Positions 4,175-5,915 of a stretch of DNA of 5,915 nt are shown one piece after another; within the stretch, counting starts at the first letter, position 1, and the number at the start of each line of letters is the position of its first letter. This stretch comes from Ruminococcus flavefaciens (GTDB lineage: Bacteria > Bacillota > Clostridia > Oscillospirales > Ruminococcaceae). The stretch lies in assembly GCA_002348905.1 (NCBI GenBank), contig DEBW01000089.1, positions 1-5,915 on the forward strand. Direction: 5' to 3'. The notes under the pieces are model-generated. The model was not told where the DNA came from. It did no database searches and saw only the letters and a program-made list of their open reading frames with translations. Position numbers and translations under genes: made by a program.

Positions 4175-5842
4175 ATGAAAAACGTTAACAAATATACCCG
4201 TCAGTTCTTTGAAGCACCCAAAACTGCTATGAAATGGACTGAACGTTCTTATATAGAAAAAGCTCCGATATGGTGCAGCGTTGACCTGCGTGACGGCAAT
4301 CAGGCTCTTGTTATACCCATGAGCCTCGGCGAAAAACTTGAATTTTTCCAGATGCTCGTTGATATCGGCTTCAAGGAAATAGAAATAGGATTTCCTGCCG
4401 CTTCTGAGACAGAGTACGACTTCTGCCGTACCCTTATCGAAAACGACCTTATACCGGACGATGTCACGATACAGGTGCTCACACAGTCAAGAGAACATAT
4501 CATCGAAAAGACTTTCGAGGCTCTCAAAGGCTGTAAAAATGCTATAGTCCACCTCTATAATTCGACCTCTGTCGCTCAGCGTGAACAGGTATTCCGCAAG
4601 TCCAAGGAGGAGATAAAGGCTCTCGCCGTTTCAGGCGCTGAACTTTGCAGAGAGTACCGTGAAAAGTACGAAGGCAATTTCAGATTTGAGTATTCTCCTG
4701 AAAGCTTCACCGGTACTGAGCCGGAGTTTGCACTTGAAATATGCAACGCCGTCCTTGATGTATGGAAGCCAACTCCGGAAGATAAAGTCATCATAAACCT
4801 TCCGGTAACCGTACAGCTCTCAATGCCTCATATTTACGCAAATCAGGTCGAGTATATGTGCGAAAACCTGAAGTACAGGGATAACGTAATAGTCTCGCTG
4901 CACCCTCACAACGACCGTGGATGCGCTGTCGCTGATACTGAATTTGGTCTGCTCGCAGGCGCTGAGCGTGTCGAGGGAACTCTTTTCGGCAATGGCGAGC
5001 GCACCGGAAACGTGGATATCATCACTCTCGCTATGAATATGTACTCGCAGGGCGTTGATCCTGAGCTTGAATTTAGCGACATACCGGCTATAAATGAACT
5101 TTACACAAAAACTACACGTATGCCGGTAAATGAGCGCCAGCCTTACTCCGGAAAACTCGTTTTCGCAGCTTTCAGCGGCTCTCATCAGGACGCTATCGCC
5201 AAGGGCATGAAATGGCGTGAGGAAGGTCACACCGAATACTGGAACGTCCCCTATCTCCCGCTTGATCCGGAGGATATCGGCAGAGAATATTCAGCCGATG
5301 TTATACGCATCAACAGCCAGTCCGGAAAAGGCGGCATAGGATACATACTCGAAAAACGCTTCGGCTACGACCTGCCTAAGAAGATGCGTGAAAAGCTGGG
5401 ATATATCGTCAAGGACATCTCTGACAAAAAGCACAAGGAGCTTCTGCCGGACGAGGTCTACTCCATCTTCAAACAGCAGTTCGTGGACATCTCTTCTCCT
5501 ATAAACATCCTCGAAACTCACTTCAAACAGCGCAACGGCATCGAAGCTTCTGTATCCTTTGATTTCAACGGCAGACACGTTACTGCTACAGATACCGGTA
5601 ACGGTCGTCTTGACGCTGTAAGCAATGCTCTGCGCTCGTATACCGGAGCTGATTTCAATATCAACTCCTATACCGAACACGCTCTCGAAGTAGGTTCTGC
5701 TTCAAAGGCGGTATCATACGTTGAGATAGTCACCGGCAGCGGCGAAAGCTACTGGGGTACGGGTATCGACAACGATATCATCACATCCTCCGTAAAGGCT
5801 CTCGTTTCAGCCGTTAATAATATGCTGGCTTCTATGGCTTAA
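4175..5842 (+). CDS. leuA: 2-isopropylmalate synthase (long, two-domain LeuA type)
   Basis: A 555-residue enzyme that condenses acetyl-CoA with 2-oxoisovalerate to give 2-isopropylmalate, the first committed step of leucine synthesis in the cytosol. It starts MKNVNKYTRQFFEAPKTAMK, as in the roughly 550-residue LeuA group. The catalytic TIM barrel shows DLRDGNQAL (37-45; R39 and metal-binding D40), the metal-binding HPH (243-245) and FGNGERTGN (271-279). The linker subdomain carries SGKGGIGYILE (383-393 approx.). The C-terminal regulatory domain, about 435-550, which in the family binds leucine for feedback inhibition, includes RSYTGADFNINSYTEHAL and ends in GTGIDNDIITSSVKALVSAVN. No frameshift or missing catalytic residue is seen. 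The start is fixed by AGGTGG and by the terminator immediately upstream. No other leucine or branched-chain gene is visible in the window, so it may be transcribed alone and controlled by its leader. Confidence 0.96.
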   Translation: MKNVNKYTRQFFEAPKTAMKWTERSYIEKAPIWCSVDLRDGNQALVIPMSLGEKLEFFQMLVDIGFKEIEIGFPAASETEYDFCRTLIENDLIPDDVTIQVLTQSREHIIEKTFEALKGCKNAIVHLYNSTSVAQREQVFRKSKEEIKALAVSGAELCREYREKYEGNFRFEYSPESFTGTEPEFALEICNAVLDVWKPTPEDKVIINLPVTVQLSMPHIYANQVEYMCENLKYRDNVIVSLHPHNDRGCAVADTEFGLLAGAERVEGTLFGNGERTGNVDIITLAMNMYSQGVDPELEFSDIPAINELYTKTTRMPVNERQPYSGKLVFAAFSGSHQDAIAKGMKWREEGHTEYWNVPYLPLDPEDIGREYSADVIRINSQSGKGGIGYILEKRFGYDLPKKMREKLGYIVKDISDKKHKELLPDEVYSIFKQQFVDISSPINILETHFKQRNGIEASVSFDFNGRHVTATDTGNGRLDAVSNALRSYTGADFNINSYTEHALEVGSASKAVSYVEIVTGSGESYWGTGIDNDIITSSVKALVSAVNNMLASMA

Positions 5843-5895
5843 ACCCGTATAAAATAAAAGTACCTGTTGACAGCAGGCAAACAGGCGAATATATT

Positions 5896-5915
5896 TTGTA
5901 GGGAACGCCGCCCTC
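5896..5915. repeat. GTAGGG-type repeat, truncated by the window edge
   Basis: TTGTAGGGAACGCCGCCCTC matches the opening of the element at 219-229 (TTGTAGGGACG) with one inserted A. Only the left half of the expected hairpin is inside the window. It lies 53 bases after the leuA stop. In the 5843-5895 gap I see no clear U-tailed terminator, only a weak CCTGTT/AACAGG pairing. Confidence 0.6.

Noticed and set aside
4820..5230. Minus-strand open frames opposite leuA (also 5291-5680)
   Set aside because: They are mirror images of leuA codon bias; the leuA protein is unambiguous on the plus strand.
5864..5895. Terminator after leuA
   Set aside because: CCTGTT and AACAGG can pair, but the stem is short, the loop is large and no U-run follows directly; the true end probably lies at or beyond the truncated repeat.

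Overview
The window looks like chromosomal DNA of a low-to-mid GC Clostridia, most like Ruminococcus or a relative in the Oscillospiraceae. This rests on strong AGGAGG-type ribosome sites, sigma-A promoters with 17-bp spacers, the protein families present, and short intergenic hairpins beginning GTAGGG. The genus is an inference from overall style, not from a marker gene. I see no transposase, phage gene, CRISPR array, rRNA or tRNA.

Layout. Positions 1-108 hold the 3' end of a plus-strand gene I cannot name, followed by a good terminator. Converging on it from the right is a minus-strand three-gene operon (2456 down to 364): a CPBP-family intramembrane protease, a 238-residue helical protein of unknown function, and a 57-residue single-helix membrane protein whose start overlaps the end of the gene before it. 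A consensus promoter at 2498-2526 drives the operon, and a terminator near 172-200 probably ends it. The gap between the convergent units holds GTAGGG-type palindromic repeats; another copy is cut by the right edge of the window.

Next is a minus-strand AIM24/TIGR00266 gene (2645-3319), with its own promoter and terminator. Divergent from it is a 73-residue TM2-domain protein (3614-3835), also with its own promoter. The last gene is leuA (4175-5842), encoding a 555-residue 2-isopropylmalate synthase of the long, two-domain type. It makes the first committed intermediate of leucine synthesis and has a C-terminal regulatory domain.

The most interesting non-coding part is the 339-base stretch before leuA. 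It holds a large branched stem-loop (about 3977-4082), then an intrinsic terminator (4104-4131) only 43 bases before the leuA start codon. CTGACC occurs twice, once on each side of GGTTGG, so either copy could pair with it. That is the geometry of a terminator/antiterminator switch. I see no T-box sequence, so the leader may be an uncharacterised leucine-pathway attenuator or riboswitch. The alternative is a MITE-like hairpin that happens to lie upstream of a terminator.

For two minus-strand genes (CPBP and AIM24) the longest open frame starts inside or upstream of the promoter's own -10/-35 elements. The shorter starts given here, each with a good ribosome site, are preferred.
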